From positions 1 to 64,000 of IMG/VR virus record IMGVR_UViG_3300023184_000101: a stretch of DNA of 64,000 nt. One strand, 5' to 3'. The DNA is from a virus. The translations under genes were made by a program, and so were the position numbers. Under the pieces are notes generated by a model, which saw nothing but the letters and a program-made list of their open reading frames with translations, did no database searches and was not told the DNA's origin. Within the stretch, counting starts at the first letter, position 1. Each line of letters starts with the position of its first letter. Below, piece by piece: positions 55,310 through 64,000 of this stretch.

Positions 55310-56999
55310 CTATAGAATCATACCAAGTAGATTAACTTATCAATCAGCACCTTCTGTTGACCAAGAAATCCCTATTTCATTGGAACAACAAAGTCAATTA
55401 ATGACTGAATACGACAGAAGCTCAACAGTTAGTTTGGCCCAAGTTTATGATGATGAGAGACAGGCTTGTTTAATTTTCAGACCAACTTTTAAAGTAACAT
55501 ATTTATATGCAAATACCTACACAGGTACGACAAACTACACACCGTTTCAATATAATTTATTTTATGCTCAACCTGAGGTTTCAATGTCAAGTGGAACATG
55601 GAAAGGATTACCTCAATACTATGAGTTTGACTTTATGAGACCTAATATAACAGACCAACATTTAGACTACAAGGCAAAAAGTGCTTACACATACAATTGG
55701 ACATATTATTTAAGTTATGGTTATGAGAATGACTATGATAAAACTTTATATTTTAATTTAAACAATTCCAACTTAACATGGACTGCTTCAACAGGTATTC
55801 CTTTTATCATTAACAATAGTGAAACTAATGGAAGTCCGTTAGTATCTTTTCAATGTGTTGCACCTCATGGACTTACAGAGGGTGAGTATGTTGAACTTTC
55901 ATTTTTCTATAACAACACAAATTTATTTCAGGTATATTCATTGGGTAATAATCAATTGGATAGTTCTGAGTATATTTTTAATGTTTATGATATTGGTTAC
56001 ACAGGCAAAACATTTCAAAATGGAGTGGTTGGTACATTTAAGAGAGTAACAAATCCTGATAATATTGAAGAAACAAGGTCAAAATATTATGTAAGAAAAC
56101 ATAAGATTCTAACTAACTTAGAGGATTCTGTTATGACTAAAGTTGCTTTTGAAAAAAATGTTTTTAGTGAGATTAAAAAGTTAGAATATAGTTCAATCAC
56201 GCCAAATCAAGTTACAAGAATATCTCAATTAACAAGTAGTAATGCTTACAATGTAACGGTTAATTATGATTTAGATTTTACTAATTTATTGGACAATCAA
56301 AAAAGACCAATAAGTGAATTATTTCTAACTGTAATTAATAAAGGGTATTCAGGATATTTTAATGCACCATTTAACAACGTTGGTTTGAAACAAGGATGGA
56401 AATTCAACTTAACACCAAAACCAAATAGCTATTGGAGTGCAACAAATAACTTATCTAATACTAACATACCAGTATCTTCTTATACAAGAAGTGATAATGG
56501 AAAGACATATACCTTTTATTTTAATTTGAATTTAAAGAAAGATGATATAATCGACGGTGATTTTTGTGAGTGGAATGATTATGAACAGATGGAGAGAGTA
56601 GTTTCGAGTTATTATCAAAAGATAAAATACAATCAGAACATTTTTCAAACAACAAGAACTACTGACCAAAACTCACCTGGTTTCTACTATACTCCACACA
56701 ATAAAATGACTTTAAGGGTATTCTCAGATTATATCGAGACAGGGGATATTAAATTTATCGACCAAGTTCCATCGTTCTCTTACTTCTCTAAGTCTGACCA
56801 ACAGTTTAGATGGAGAGACTTGTATACTTTTGGATTCAAAGACAATCTTAAGAGAGGTGTTGATTATCCTTTTATGAATACGGCCCAATACCCATTTGCA
56901 GATGTGGTATTTAGATTAATACCTGAGGGAATAAACTTTAATTCTAACTTACTTGGAATTAATTATCCAATTAAACCATTGATAGATGGATGTGAATAA
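55302..56999 (+). CDS. Baseplate/tail structural protein (gp8 position)
   Basis: The 565-residue protein starts at a TTG (55302) that overlaps the stop of the previous gene by 8 nt; the next in-frame Met is 33 residues later. It begins SNYRIIPSRLTYQSAPSVDQ and contains QYYEFDFMRPNITDQHLDYK and FCEWNDYEQMERVVSSYYQK. No family was recognised. The tight overlap with genes on both sides (14 nt with the next) shows that it belongs to the baseplate operon. Confidence 0.6.
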   Translation: MSNYRIIPSRLTYQSAPSVDQEIPISLEQQSQLMTEYDRSSTVSLAQVYDDERQACLIFRPTFKVTYLYANTYTGTTNYTPFQYNLFYAQPEVSMSSGTWKGLPQYYEFDFMRPNITDQHLDYKAKSAYTYNWTYYLSYGYENDYDKTLYFNLNNSNLTWTASTGIPFIINNSETNGSPLVSFQCVAPHGLTEGEYVELSFFYNNTNLFQVYSLGNNQLDSSEYIFNVYDIGYTGKTFQNGVVGTFKRVTNPDNIEETRSKYYVRKHKILTNLEDSVMTKVAFEKNVFSEIKKLEYSSITPNQVTRISQLTSSNAYNVTVNYDLDFTNLLDNQKRPISELFLTVINKGYSGYFNAPFNNVGLKQGWKFNLTPKPNSYWSATNNLSNTNIPVSSYTRSDNGKTYTFYFNLNLKKDDIIDGDFCEWNDYEQMERVVSSYYQKIKYNQNIFQTTRTTDQNSPGFYYTPHNKMTLRVFSDYIETGDIKFIDQVPSFSYFSKSDQQFRWRDLYTFGFKDNLKRGVDYPFMNTAQYPFADVVFRLIPEGINFNSNLLGINYPIKPLIDGCE

Positions 57000-57777
57000 A
57001 TTTTTTATTAGGAAAGATGGTTTCACTGCAAAACAGGTGAATATACCTATTCAGTTGGAGTGGGATTATTTAGGTTTGGACCAAAGTGTGGACTTGTATG
57101 AGAAAGAGGTGATTACTGAGGTAATTGGCGTGGGTAGAGATTTTGAGGTTAGTAGATTTGCGAATGAGCCGTTCTCAGGTAGAACAGATGAAACAGCGAT
57201 AAAGTATCAGTTCTATTTTTATTCTGGTGGTTCGTTAACCAATGTTGCGAATTGGAGATTAGATTATAGAAGTGAAGGTTTTACGACTGGTAACATATAC
57301 TATTACGAGAACAATTTTTCTAACTCTTTTTTTAAGTTGGATTTGTATGATACGACTGATGATAAGAGACAAAAAAACTATATCACGATTATCATACCAA
57401 CTCAACAAGGATTAAAAAAAGATGCGATATTACAAAGAACACCTGTGACAATCAAATATCCTGATTTTGTTTTGGATTATATTGGAGACACAGAAGGGTT
57501 CTTTCTTTATTGGTTAAAGAAAAGAACTTTCTTGGATATTGATACTTTTTATATGTCTGCGAAGTTCTATAATGCGATAACGGGACAATTCACCAAAATG
57601 ATGACGGTACCGCAATCAACATTACAAGGAGAACATAATTTCGATAGTTTAACATATTTCTATTATAAGGTTAAGTTGGATTATGATAAGAGAACTTATC
57701 AAGTGTTTAACACAATAACAGGTAATAGAGAGGGAACTCCACTTCCCATAAAATGGTATGAATACGTTAATCCATAA
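56986..57777 (+). CDS. Probable baseplate/virion protein
   Basis: The 263-residue product includes GFTAKQVNIPIQLEWDYLGL, KNYITIIIPTQQGLKKDAIL and EYVNP at the end. It was not recognised. It overlaps the upstream gene by 14 nt and its stop overlaps the next start (TAATG), so it is translationally coupled with structural genes. Its beta-rich pattern suits a virion component. Confidence 0.55.
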   Translation: MDVNKFFIRKDGFTAKQVNIPIQLEWDYLGLDQSVDLYEKEVITEVIGVGRDFEVSRFANEPFSGRTDETAIKYQFYFYSGGSLTNVANWRLDYRSEGFTTGNIYYYENNFSNSFFKLDLYDTTDDKRQKNYITIIIPTQQGLKKDAILQRTPVTIKYPDFVLDYIGDTEGFFLYWLKKRTFLDIDTFYMSAKFYNAITGQFTKMMTVPQSTLQGEHNFDSLTYFYYKVKLDYDKRTYQVFNTITGNREGTPLPIKWYEYVNP

Positions 57778-58856
57778 TGGCAGATTATAATTTTATAGTA
57801 TCACCTGAGAATGTTGAAAGAGACCTTTCCGTTGTTAATTCAAATGGGATAAGTGTTGGAGTCTATTCAGGTATGTCTCAAATTGTTAGCGGGGGTACGT
57901 ATGGTACGTCTTTATTAACAGGTTTAACGGTTAACATCTTGTTAACCCAAAGCGCTGTTGACGCGGGTTATTATACACCTTTTGATGGAGCTGTTATGCA
58001 GAAAGACGTGGTATCTAACTTTATATTTTCATCTACAACATCTGACCCTTATAGAGTTTATGTTTATAACACTTCAAGTGAGTTCCAAAAATTTCTGGAC
58101 CTATCTAAGTATGTAATCAGTTGGGGTGATGGTTCACAATTACAAGCTGTGACCGCATATACACCAAATTCAATATCACACGTTTATCCTTCAGCCAGTA
58201 AAACCTATACAATTACTTTAACTCAAACTAATCCATGGGGTGTGATTAAAGTTCAAAAGAACGTTACTTTACCTTATTCTGTGGTTACAATTTATAACCA
58301 ACAAGGTACGGCTTATTTCACACCTGCGGGCGGTAATTGGTTCGGAACACCGGTGAGTTATGATTACATATTTTCAGGAGATGCCGTGAATGTTGTGTCC
58401 GCTCAAACAACAAACAACTTCGAACAAGTTCCGTTTATTGTTTCGGGTATAACAACATCAAGAGTAACAGAATTGGCGTTATATGGTAGTCCAAAGTATC
58501 AGGTTGGAGTTCCGGTAATTAAGAACGGTGAGATATGGGGAGCGATTACAAACATAAGTGCAATCTATACGGCTTATACGATAACGGGAATAAACTTTTA
58601 TGATTATGCTGATGGTACGAGCATCTTCTTCCAAGAATCATCAGGATTTACGGATAGTAATTTAACAGCGGTACCAATAACAAAATTGGAATCATTACTC
58701 AAAGTAATGGACCAACCACAAATACAAACAGACGTGTTTTTGGAAAGAGGAAAAAACAGTGCATACGAAAGAGTACAAAGACTTGGTGAGGTAGATAACT
58801 TAGGTGATTTATTAAACTACGGATATGGATTTTTCAACGTGCAAAAGGCACCTTAA
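57777..58856 (+). CDS. Virion protein with PKD-like domain
   Basis: A PKD-type Ig fold is seen near residues 112-165: YVISWGDGSQLQAVTAYTPN followed by SHVYPSASKTYTITLTQTN, where WGDG and HxYxxxGxYxVxL-like segments are the family's core. Such domains are common in surface proteins and mediate protein or carbohydrate contacts. The C-terminal third (TDVFLERGKNSAYERVQRLG) is helical and resembles the short tails that attach baseplate proteins. The start overlaps the previous stop. Confidence 0.65.
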   Translation: MADYNFIVSPENVERDLSVVNSNGISVGVYSGMSQIVSGGTYGTSLLTGLTVNILLTQSAVDAGYYTPFDGAVMQKDVVSNFIFSSTTSDPYRVYVYNTSSEFQKFLDLSKYVISWGDGSQLQAVTAYTPNSISHVYPSASKTYTITLTQTNPWGVIKVQKNVTLPYSVVTIYNQQGTAYFTPAGGNWFGTPVSYDYIFSGDAVNVVSAQTTNNFEQVPFIVSGITTSRVTELALYGSPKYQVGVPVIKNGEIWGAITNISAIYTAYTITGINFYDYADGTSIFFQESSGFTDSNLTAVPITKLESLLKVMDQPQIQTDVFLERGKNSAYERVQRLGEVDNLGDLLNYGYGFFNVQKAP

Positions 58857-58858
58857 AC

Positions 58859-58867
58859 TATTTATTA
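58859..58867 (+). promoter_or_regulatory. TATTTATTA motif before 58880 gene
   Basis: Spacing of 21 nt to the ATG; the motif begins 3 nt after the previous stop. Confidence 0.5.
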
Positions 58868-58879
58868 AAAAACTAAATT

Positions 58880-59788
58880 ATGGCAATAGGTTCATACGGT
58901 ACAATAAGACCAAGTGATGTCTCACCTCAAGATGTAGACATTATCATGGCTTACACACCAACAAGAGATGTGACCGACAACTATACACTTACTTCGTTAA
59001 ATGCTCAAAGCATTTTAAAACCTTATTTCAACAACTCTGAAACAGGAGGAAATGCGGGTGTTGAAGTTTTAGGTGGATTATACAATCTAACATTACCAGC
59101 AGAACAATTTAATGCCCTTGGAATTTATACTTTATATTTGAGACCAGCACAAATTAGAACAGTGATTACTGATTGTGGTGTGTTAAGTGCTTTACCTAAT
59201 GTAAAAGGAATTGTTATTGATTTAACAAACGTTCCTGTTGAATACCAAAACAAATTTGTCCCACAAGGACTTGTTGGATTCAGAGTTGAATATCTAAATC
59301 CAGATGGTTCAAAAATACCAAACTTCTTTAGAGTTATCACTTCAAGTTTCTTCTGTGAACCGGTGGTTACCAACGAAGTTAACACAACTCAAAAATCTGT
59401 AAGATATAGATATGTTGATGGAAGTGCTAATTTACTATTCTGTACGTTATCACCGTCATCATCTCCAACAAATAAACCGAATGCGACACCATTCATTGGT
59501 CAGCCAAATCAAAGTATTATTATCTCAAATACTTTCTTTAATCCAATTTCTATAGAAATTGAAATGGTTGAGTACGATATTTCATCTCTTGCGATTGCTC
59601 TTTACGGTAATCAAACTAAGTCTATTGATGATGGTATCTACACAATCTACGATGCTCAAAATAACATCTACAGACAATATAACCTATACGAAATTAGAGA
59701 CCAATTTAACGCATTGTTATATGAGGTTAGACAAAGTAGAGGTACTAATATTGATTTCAGTAAGAACTTTACAAACATAACCGCATAA
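58880..59788 (+). CDS. Baseplate/virion protein, unrecognised
   Basis: The 302-residue protein contains IGSYGTIRPSDVSPQDVDII, a central beta domain (LVGFRVEYLNPDGSKIPNFF) and a helical end (YEIRDQFNALLYEVRQSRGT). It was not assigned to a family. Its place between a PKD protein and the large 59788 gene, with a TAATG overlap, supports a baseplate role. The pattern of an N-terminal short peptide followed by a beta domain is like proteins that attach the fibre to the wedge. Confidence 0.5.
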   Translation: MAIGSYGTIRPSDVSPQDVDIIMAYTPTRDVTDNYTLTSLNAQSILKPYFNNSETGGNAGVEVLGGLYNLTLPAEQFNALGIYTLYLRPAQIRTVITDCGVLSALPNVKGIVIDLTNVPVEYQNKFVPQGLVGFRVEYLNPDGSKIPNFFRVITSSFFCEPVVTNEVNTTQKSVRYRYVDGSANLLFCTLSPSSSPTNKPNATPFIGQPNQSIIISNTFFNPISIEIEMVEYDISSLAIALYGNQTKSIDDGIYTIYDAQNNIYRQYNLYEIRDQFNALLYEVRQSRGTNIDFSKNFTNITA

Positions 59789-62787
59789 TGGCAACATCGA
59801 TAAAGAGTACCAAATATTTTTATCCGCCAAGACCAGGTAGTGGGGCGGCCACCTTTTCAGACAACATTGTAGGTTTACAAACTGTTGAGGGTGGCGGACT
59901 TACGCAAGGTAACTTTGAGTTCACAACAGGAGTAACCGAGAAGGTTAATAGAACGTTTAATGTAGGCGCTTTTTCTGAACCAATGACTCTTGATAATATG
60001 AATATCGAGGATTTGGCGGAGAGTAGAAGAATTCAAGCAACACAATTTAGAGTTTATCCAAACTATGATGTTTCTCAAGTTCTGAACTTTTCAATGTATG
60101 GTTCATTATCGAAAAGATTTAGTGTTTCTGTTCTTCATATTATAAATTATTTTCCGGCATCGGTTGATGTATTATTTAATAACTTGTCATTTGCCACAGG
60201 GTCAACCGCGTATGATATATCGTATGATTCGGTTTTAAATGAAACTTTTTTTAAAGTAGATGTTGATAGATTTAATAATCCTTTTGATGTTGATTATTCA
60301 CTTAGTGCGTCAACCAATTTAAGTGTAAGAGAGATTGTAGTTTCTCCGTATAGAAATTTATACAACACCTATTTGGATTACTGTATTGCTTTTACAAATG
60401 ACCAAGGTGAAAACAATATATTTAAAGTTGTTGGATTTGCTCCATCACCAAGTCTCACAAGCGGGTACCTTCAATTTTATGTTCAAGGTGCTCCATTTGG
60501 TACTGGTACAACTCAATCCTATATCAATTATAGTATTAGACCTAATGACCTAATAGTTGATAAAGTATTTTCTGAAACTTTTGATGAGGTGGAAAAGTTT
60601 TTAGTGAACAGATTAGTAAGACCTGAATATACTGCGGTATTCCAAGTACCACAACAAAATGAGGCGGGTCAGTATTATACCAATAACGAACAAGTTACTT
60701 GGCCGAAAGATGGTAATTGGAACTTAGATATTAGGTCGTTTAGTTTCGATGCTTATTTAACACAACTACAAGAAATTGCAATTAATTTAGATTCATTTAA
60801 AACAAATTTAATTTCAAGATTTTTGGTGAGTGATTCACTTAAAGAATTTGATACTCTTGGTAGAAAGGTTGAAAAGGTTTTACAGATATATGGTAGAAGT
60901 TTTGACCAAGTAAAACAATTCATTGACGGGTTGGCTTATATGAACTCAGTAAACTATACTCCTGAAAACGACATCCCATCCCAATTATTGGTTAACTTAG
61001 CTCAAACATTAGGATGGACATCTAATTTCTCACCAATTACTGAAGACGACTTTTTACAATCAATTTTTGGTAACGAAAACAATTACAAATATCCAGGTTA
61101 TGCCCGAGCTCTTACACCAACAGAGATTAACTACGCATTTTATAGAAATCTTATCTTGAATTCGGCTTACTTGTTTAAATCGAAAGGAACAAGAAGGTCA
61201 GTTGAATTTATTTTAAGATTAATTGGTGCACCCGATTCTTTGATTGAGTACAATGAACACATTTACTTAGCCGACCAAAGAATTAACATGGACCAATTCT
61301 ATACACAATATGCTCAAATATCAGGAGGAACTTACGTGAATACTTCACCAAGTTATATCCCTGGTGACACATATAAAGTAAAAGGAAAAACATTTACAGC
61401 ATTCACATCAAGTTCGGTTTATGAAGATACAACTATTAGATTGGTTGATTATCCTGTAGACGCGTTGGGTTATCCAAAAGCACCTTTGAATACAGAATCT
61501 TACTTCTTCCAAATCGGAGCGGGTTGGTATGAAACAACACCACAGCATCGAAGTCCAGATAATGTTGTTGTCACAGGTAATGTATTCACTGGGCAAAACT
61601 ATAACATCCAAACTCAATTACAACCATTCACTTATGGTCAAACATATTTGGATAGATATAGAGATTTTCCTTATATGACTGAAGGGTTTAAACTGAGAAA
61701 GATTGTCGACAATAATAAATCATGGTTACAAGACGATGATAAAATAAGAGTATCAACACAGGGAGATTATAATGCCTACTACTTCGTTGACAACGAAAAA
61801 CTTGTATTAAATGTTAAGAACGTAGATATCTTTATGAATCCTGGCCAAGGTTTGACCTATGCCATTTGGGATACATCAAGAGAATACAATTACCCAATAC
61901 CTGAAGAAGGTTTAACCGTTGGATATCCTGTGCCGGGAGGGGTTGATTGGACTTATGTTGACCCCCAACCGAAGAAGAAAACTTTCTTCGAGTTTGCACA
62001 AACTTTTTGGGAGAACATGATTAATGTTAGAAACAGACAATATATTACTGATGGTAAAACAGGTGGATATCCTACATTACAATCATTATGGTGGAAGTAT
62101 ATTGAAGTTGAAGACCCAAATGTTAAAACAAACAAATACACTTATCAAAAATTAATAAACTATGTGGAGGGTATTGGTCCTTATTGGTTGAAGTTAATGG
62201 AACAAATGATTCCGGCAACAACAATTTGGAATGGAGGAATTAGATATGAAAACTCAATTCTTCAAAAACAAAAGTTTGTTTATAGAAGACAAAGAGGGTG
62301 TCAATTTGTACCAGTTCCTGCTGAACCATGTTACATTATTGGAAATATATTCCAATACAATTGTGCAACTGAATACGTTGACTTCTATATTTATCCATGG
62401 TTAAACGGTGATACTAACGTATCAAACTTTAGTGCAATATTAAACAATAGAGTAACCGCTTTATTAGTTCAAAATAACTTATCACCTACACAATGTATTG
62501 CCGATTCAATTGCAACAGATTGGTATGTTAACTTAACAATAGGGACTGATACGATAATAAACGCCTTATTCTACACAGGGTATGGAAGTACTGATGTTCC
62601 TACTAATAGACAATGGAGAAACGCATTAATTGCAAATCTACCATTGTTATATGATTATGGATTTACTTATTTCCTAAACGGGAATAACTTAAGAATATCA
62701 AGTTTGACTTGCGAACCAAGAAATTTGGATGAAGCGGTAAAATTAAATGTGGGAATAATGATAGATATAAATTGTAATACAAATTAA
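59788..62787 (+). CDS. Large baseplate protein with gpI-like region
   Basis: The 999-residue protein includes, near residues 450-495, INYAFYRNLILNSAYLFKSK followed by GTRRSVEFILRLIGAP, a pattern like P2 gpI/tail-protein family members that bind the baseplate periphery. The rest is beta-rich with many Tyr and Asn (QAGYTN-type strands, YVNTSPSYIPGDTYKVK). The last 160 residues contain WNGGIRYENSILQKQKFVYR and RGCQFVPVPAEPCYIIG. It lies directly before a SprB-repeat fibre and may be the protein to which that fibre attaches. Confidence 0.6.
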   Translation: MATSIKSTKYFYPPRPGSGAATFSDNIVGLQTVEGGGLTQGNFEFTTGVTEKVNRTFNVGAFSEPMTLDNMNIEDLAESRRIQATQFRVYPNYDVSQVLNFSMYGSLSKRFSVSVLHIINYFPASVDVLFNNLSFATGSTAYDISYDSVLNETFFKVDVDRFNNPFDVDYSLSASTNLSVREIVVSPYRNLYNTYLDYCIAFTNDQGENNIFKVVGFAPSPSLTSGYLQFYVQGAPFGTGTTQSYINYSIRPNDLIVDKVFSETFDEVEKFLVNRLVRPEYTAVFQVPQQNEAGQYYTNNEQVTWPKDGNWNLDIRSFSFDAYLTQLQEIAINLDSFKTNLISRFLVSDSLKEFDTLGRKVEKVLQIYGRSFDQVKQFIDGLAYMNSVNYTPENDIPSQLLVNLAQTLGWTSNFSPITEDDFLQSIFGNENNYKYPGYARALTPTEINYAFYRNLILNSAYLFKSKGTRRSVEFILRLIGAPDSLIEYNEHIYLADQRINMDQFYTQYAQISGGTYVNTSPSYIPGDTYKVKGKTFTAFTSSSVYEDTTIRLVDYPVDALGYPKAPLNTESYFFQIGAGWYETTPQHRSPDNVVVTGNVFTGQNYNIQTQLQPFTYGQTYLDRYRDFPYMTEGFKLRKIVDNNKSWLQDDDKIRVSTQGDYNAYYFVDNEKLVLNVKNVDIFMNPGQGLTYAIWDTSREYNYPIPEEGLTVGYPVPGGVDWTYVDPQPKKKTFFEFAQTFWENMINVRNRQYITDGKTGGYPTLQSLWWKYIEVEDPNVKTNKYTYQKLINYVEGIGPYWLKLMEQMIPATTIWNGGIRYENSILQKQKFVYRRQRGCQFVPVPAEPCYIIGNIFQYNCATEYVDFYIYPWLNGDTNVSNFSAILNNRVTALLVQNNLSPTQCIADSIATDWYVNLTIGTDTIINALFYTGYGSTDVPTNRQWRNALIANLPLLYDYGFTYFLNGNNLRISSLTCEPRNLDEAVKLNVGIMIDINCNTN

Positions 62788-64000
62788 TGGCAGCATTTAG
62801 TTACATACTACAGATTACTGGGGATTGTCAATCAACAGGGGCGGGAGCAATTAATTTGATACCTACGGGAGGTACCGCACCATATACTGTAGAATGGACA
62901 CAACCTTCTTTAGGGGAAGACCAAGCCGTTTTATCATCAAGTAGAAGTGGATTAGTTCCAAACACATATGTTGTAAGAGTTAACGATTCTACGTTACCTA
63001 CAAACCAAGAATTTTATATTAATATACCAGTATCCGATGGTATTTGTGCCAGTGTTTCAGGAATTAGTAATACAACTTGTGAACTTGATAATGGAGTTGT
63101 TACAGGAACCTCAACTTCAGATTATTCATCAACAAATTATTATTTGTATGATAATAGTAATAGTTTTATCACATCAGCAGTAACAAATGTGTCTTATGTT
63201 GAATTTGCGAATTTATCGGCAGGAACCTATTATATGATTGCTCAAGATTTGGGTGGTTGTACGGGTAGAAGTGAAAGTTTTATTATTGAAAGTTCGCCAC
63301 CATTTGACTTTGGATTATATGCGGTACCCAATTCAAGCTGCGGAGGAACACCTATAGGTAAAGTATTAGTCTCAGGAATGACGGGAGTTGCGCCTTACAC
63401 TTATCTTTGGAGTAATGGGACAACGGGTAGCACAATCACAGGATTGACTGAAGGGTCTTATTCCGTTCAAATAACTGATTCTAAAAATTGCCAAGTTACA
63501 CATTCTGCGACAGTAACAAGAGTAGACCCAATTGGTTTTGGCTCATTCACAGCGGTAACGCCAAGTTGTTTACAACAAAACGGTAGTATTACTCTTACAA
63601 TCACAGGGGGGACGGCTCCATATTATTATTCAGCCTCAACAGGAGACGTTTTAATATCATATTCTCAAGAATATACAATTAGTGGACTAACTGCTGGTCA
63701 ATATAATTTCTTAGTTACAGACGCAGGATTTTGTACATTAAATGTCGGAACAACTTTGGCAACGCCACAAGGTATTTCAAGTGTTTCTGTTAATGGAAAA
63801 AACTCAACATGTTCAAGTACGGACGGTTCAATACAAATTACTGTTGTGGGTGGTACATTACCTTATACTTACACGTTAGTTTTACCTGATGGAAGTACAA
63901 GTGCAATAACAAACTCTCAAACAAGTATAATTTATCCAAGTCTGACAACAGGAACTTACACAGTTGCGGTTGCTGACTCATCAGGATGTTATTACGTACA
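62787..64000 (+). CDS. SprB-repeat fibre protein (3' partial)
   Basis: The frame is open from the ATG at 62787 (overlapping the previous stop as TAATG) through the right edge, over 404 codons. At least three units match the SprB repeat: GTAPYTVEWTQ, GVAPYTYLWSNGTTGSTITG with LTEGSYSVQITDSKNC, and GGTLPYTYTL with LTTGTYTVAVADSSGC. A further unit (GGTAPYYYSAS / LTAGQYNFLVTDAGFC) makes four. This repeat is known from SprB adhesins of gliding Bacteroidetes. Here it lies downstream of baseplate genes, so it is probably a tail fibre or adhesin that binds the cell surface. The distal part is not visible. Confidence 0.85.
   Translation, partial: MAAFSYILQITGDCQSTGAGAINLIPTGGTAPYTVEWTQPSLGEDQAVLSSSRSGLVPNTYVVRVNDSTLPTNQEFYINIPVSDGICASVSGISNTTCELDNGVVTGTSTSDYSSTNYYLYDNSNSFITSAVTNVSYVEFANLSAGTYYMIAQDLGGCTGRSESFIIESSPPFDFGLYAVPNSSCGGTPIGKVLVSGMTGVAPYTYLWSNGTTGSTITGLTEGSYSVQITDSKNCQVTHSATVTRVDPIGFGSFTAVTPSCLQQNGSITLTITGGTAPYYYSASTGDVLISYSQEYTISGLTAGQYNFLVTDAGFCTLNVGTTLATPQGISSVSVNGKNSTCSSTDGSIQITVVGGTLPYTYTLVLPDGSTSAITNSQTSIIYPSLTTGTYTVAVADSSGCYYV

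Noticed and set aside
3509-58867. Reading the TATTTAT sites as T4-type TATAAATA late promoters on the opposite strand
   Set aside because: The motif follows gene direction on both strands, so the opposite-strand reading would point away from every gene.
1-64000. tRNA genes, rRNA, insertion sequences or an integrase
   Set aside because: I looked for cloverleaf arms with a TTCGA loop, transposase-like proteins and attachment repeats and saw none I could support.

Overview
The window reads as part of a large, AT-rich, contractile-tailed bacteriophage genome with a T4-like core, probably infecting a member of the Bacteroidetes. The T4-like identity comes from a set of recognisable genes: family B DNA polymerase, UvsX recombinase, gp32-type single-strand binding protein, Rnh-type 5' nuclease, DnaB/gp41 helicase, tail sheath gp18, tail tube gp19, and baseplate proteins gp25, gp6 and gp53. 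The host inference rests on three things: a terminal gene built from SprB-type repeats (known from Bacteroidetes gliding adhesins), a DUF5522-type small protein, and the near absence of Shine-Dalgarno sequences before start codons. No capsid, portal, terminase, lysis or tRNA genes are visible, so this is only part of the genome.

Layout. 1-5027: a cluster of fibre-like proteins with long Thr/Pro repeats linking lectin-like and small Cys-containing domains; the first gene is cut by the left edge. 5111-9656: four overlapping genes for glycosyltransferase-like proteins. 9673-10053: a small probable virion protein. 10144-12942: DNA polymerase. 12919-17737: a block on the minus strand with a SNF2 helicase, a superoxide dismutase fused to a nuclease-like domain, a gp13-like neck protein and a small unknown. 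17792-27119: tail genes in T4-like order (gp14 and gp15 positions, sheath, a HAD phosphatase-like protein, tube, a gp26-like chaperone with an apparent +1 frameshift extension, and tape measure). 27169-39876: baseplate and hub giants of 1682 and 2448 residues flanking a gp53-like protein. 39916-48182: two small proteins, then replication and nucleotide metabolism (gp32, UvsX, Rnh, helicase, B12-dependent ribonucleotide reductase). 48203-62787: baseplate wedge genes (gp25, gp6 and large downstream proteins). 62787-64000: a SprB-repeat protein that runs off the right edge.

How it fits together. The tail genes would build a contractile tail of roughly T4 length, because the tape measure is about the size of T4 gp29. 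The fibre and baseplate proteins carry surface-binding modules (LamG-like, PKD, IPT/TIG, SprB, OmpA-like), several joined by mucin-like Thr/Pro linkers. The neighbouring glycosyltransferase cassette could decorate those linkers; this is an inference and is listed as a hypothesis.

The most unusual regulatory signal is a directional motif, TATTTATNA, at 18 gene starts on both strands. Its distance to the ATG clusters at 11-12 or 21 nt. It may be a phage-specific promoter giving leaderless or very short-leader mRNAs.
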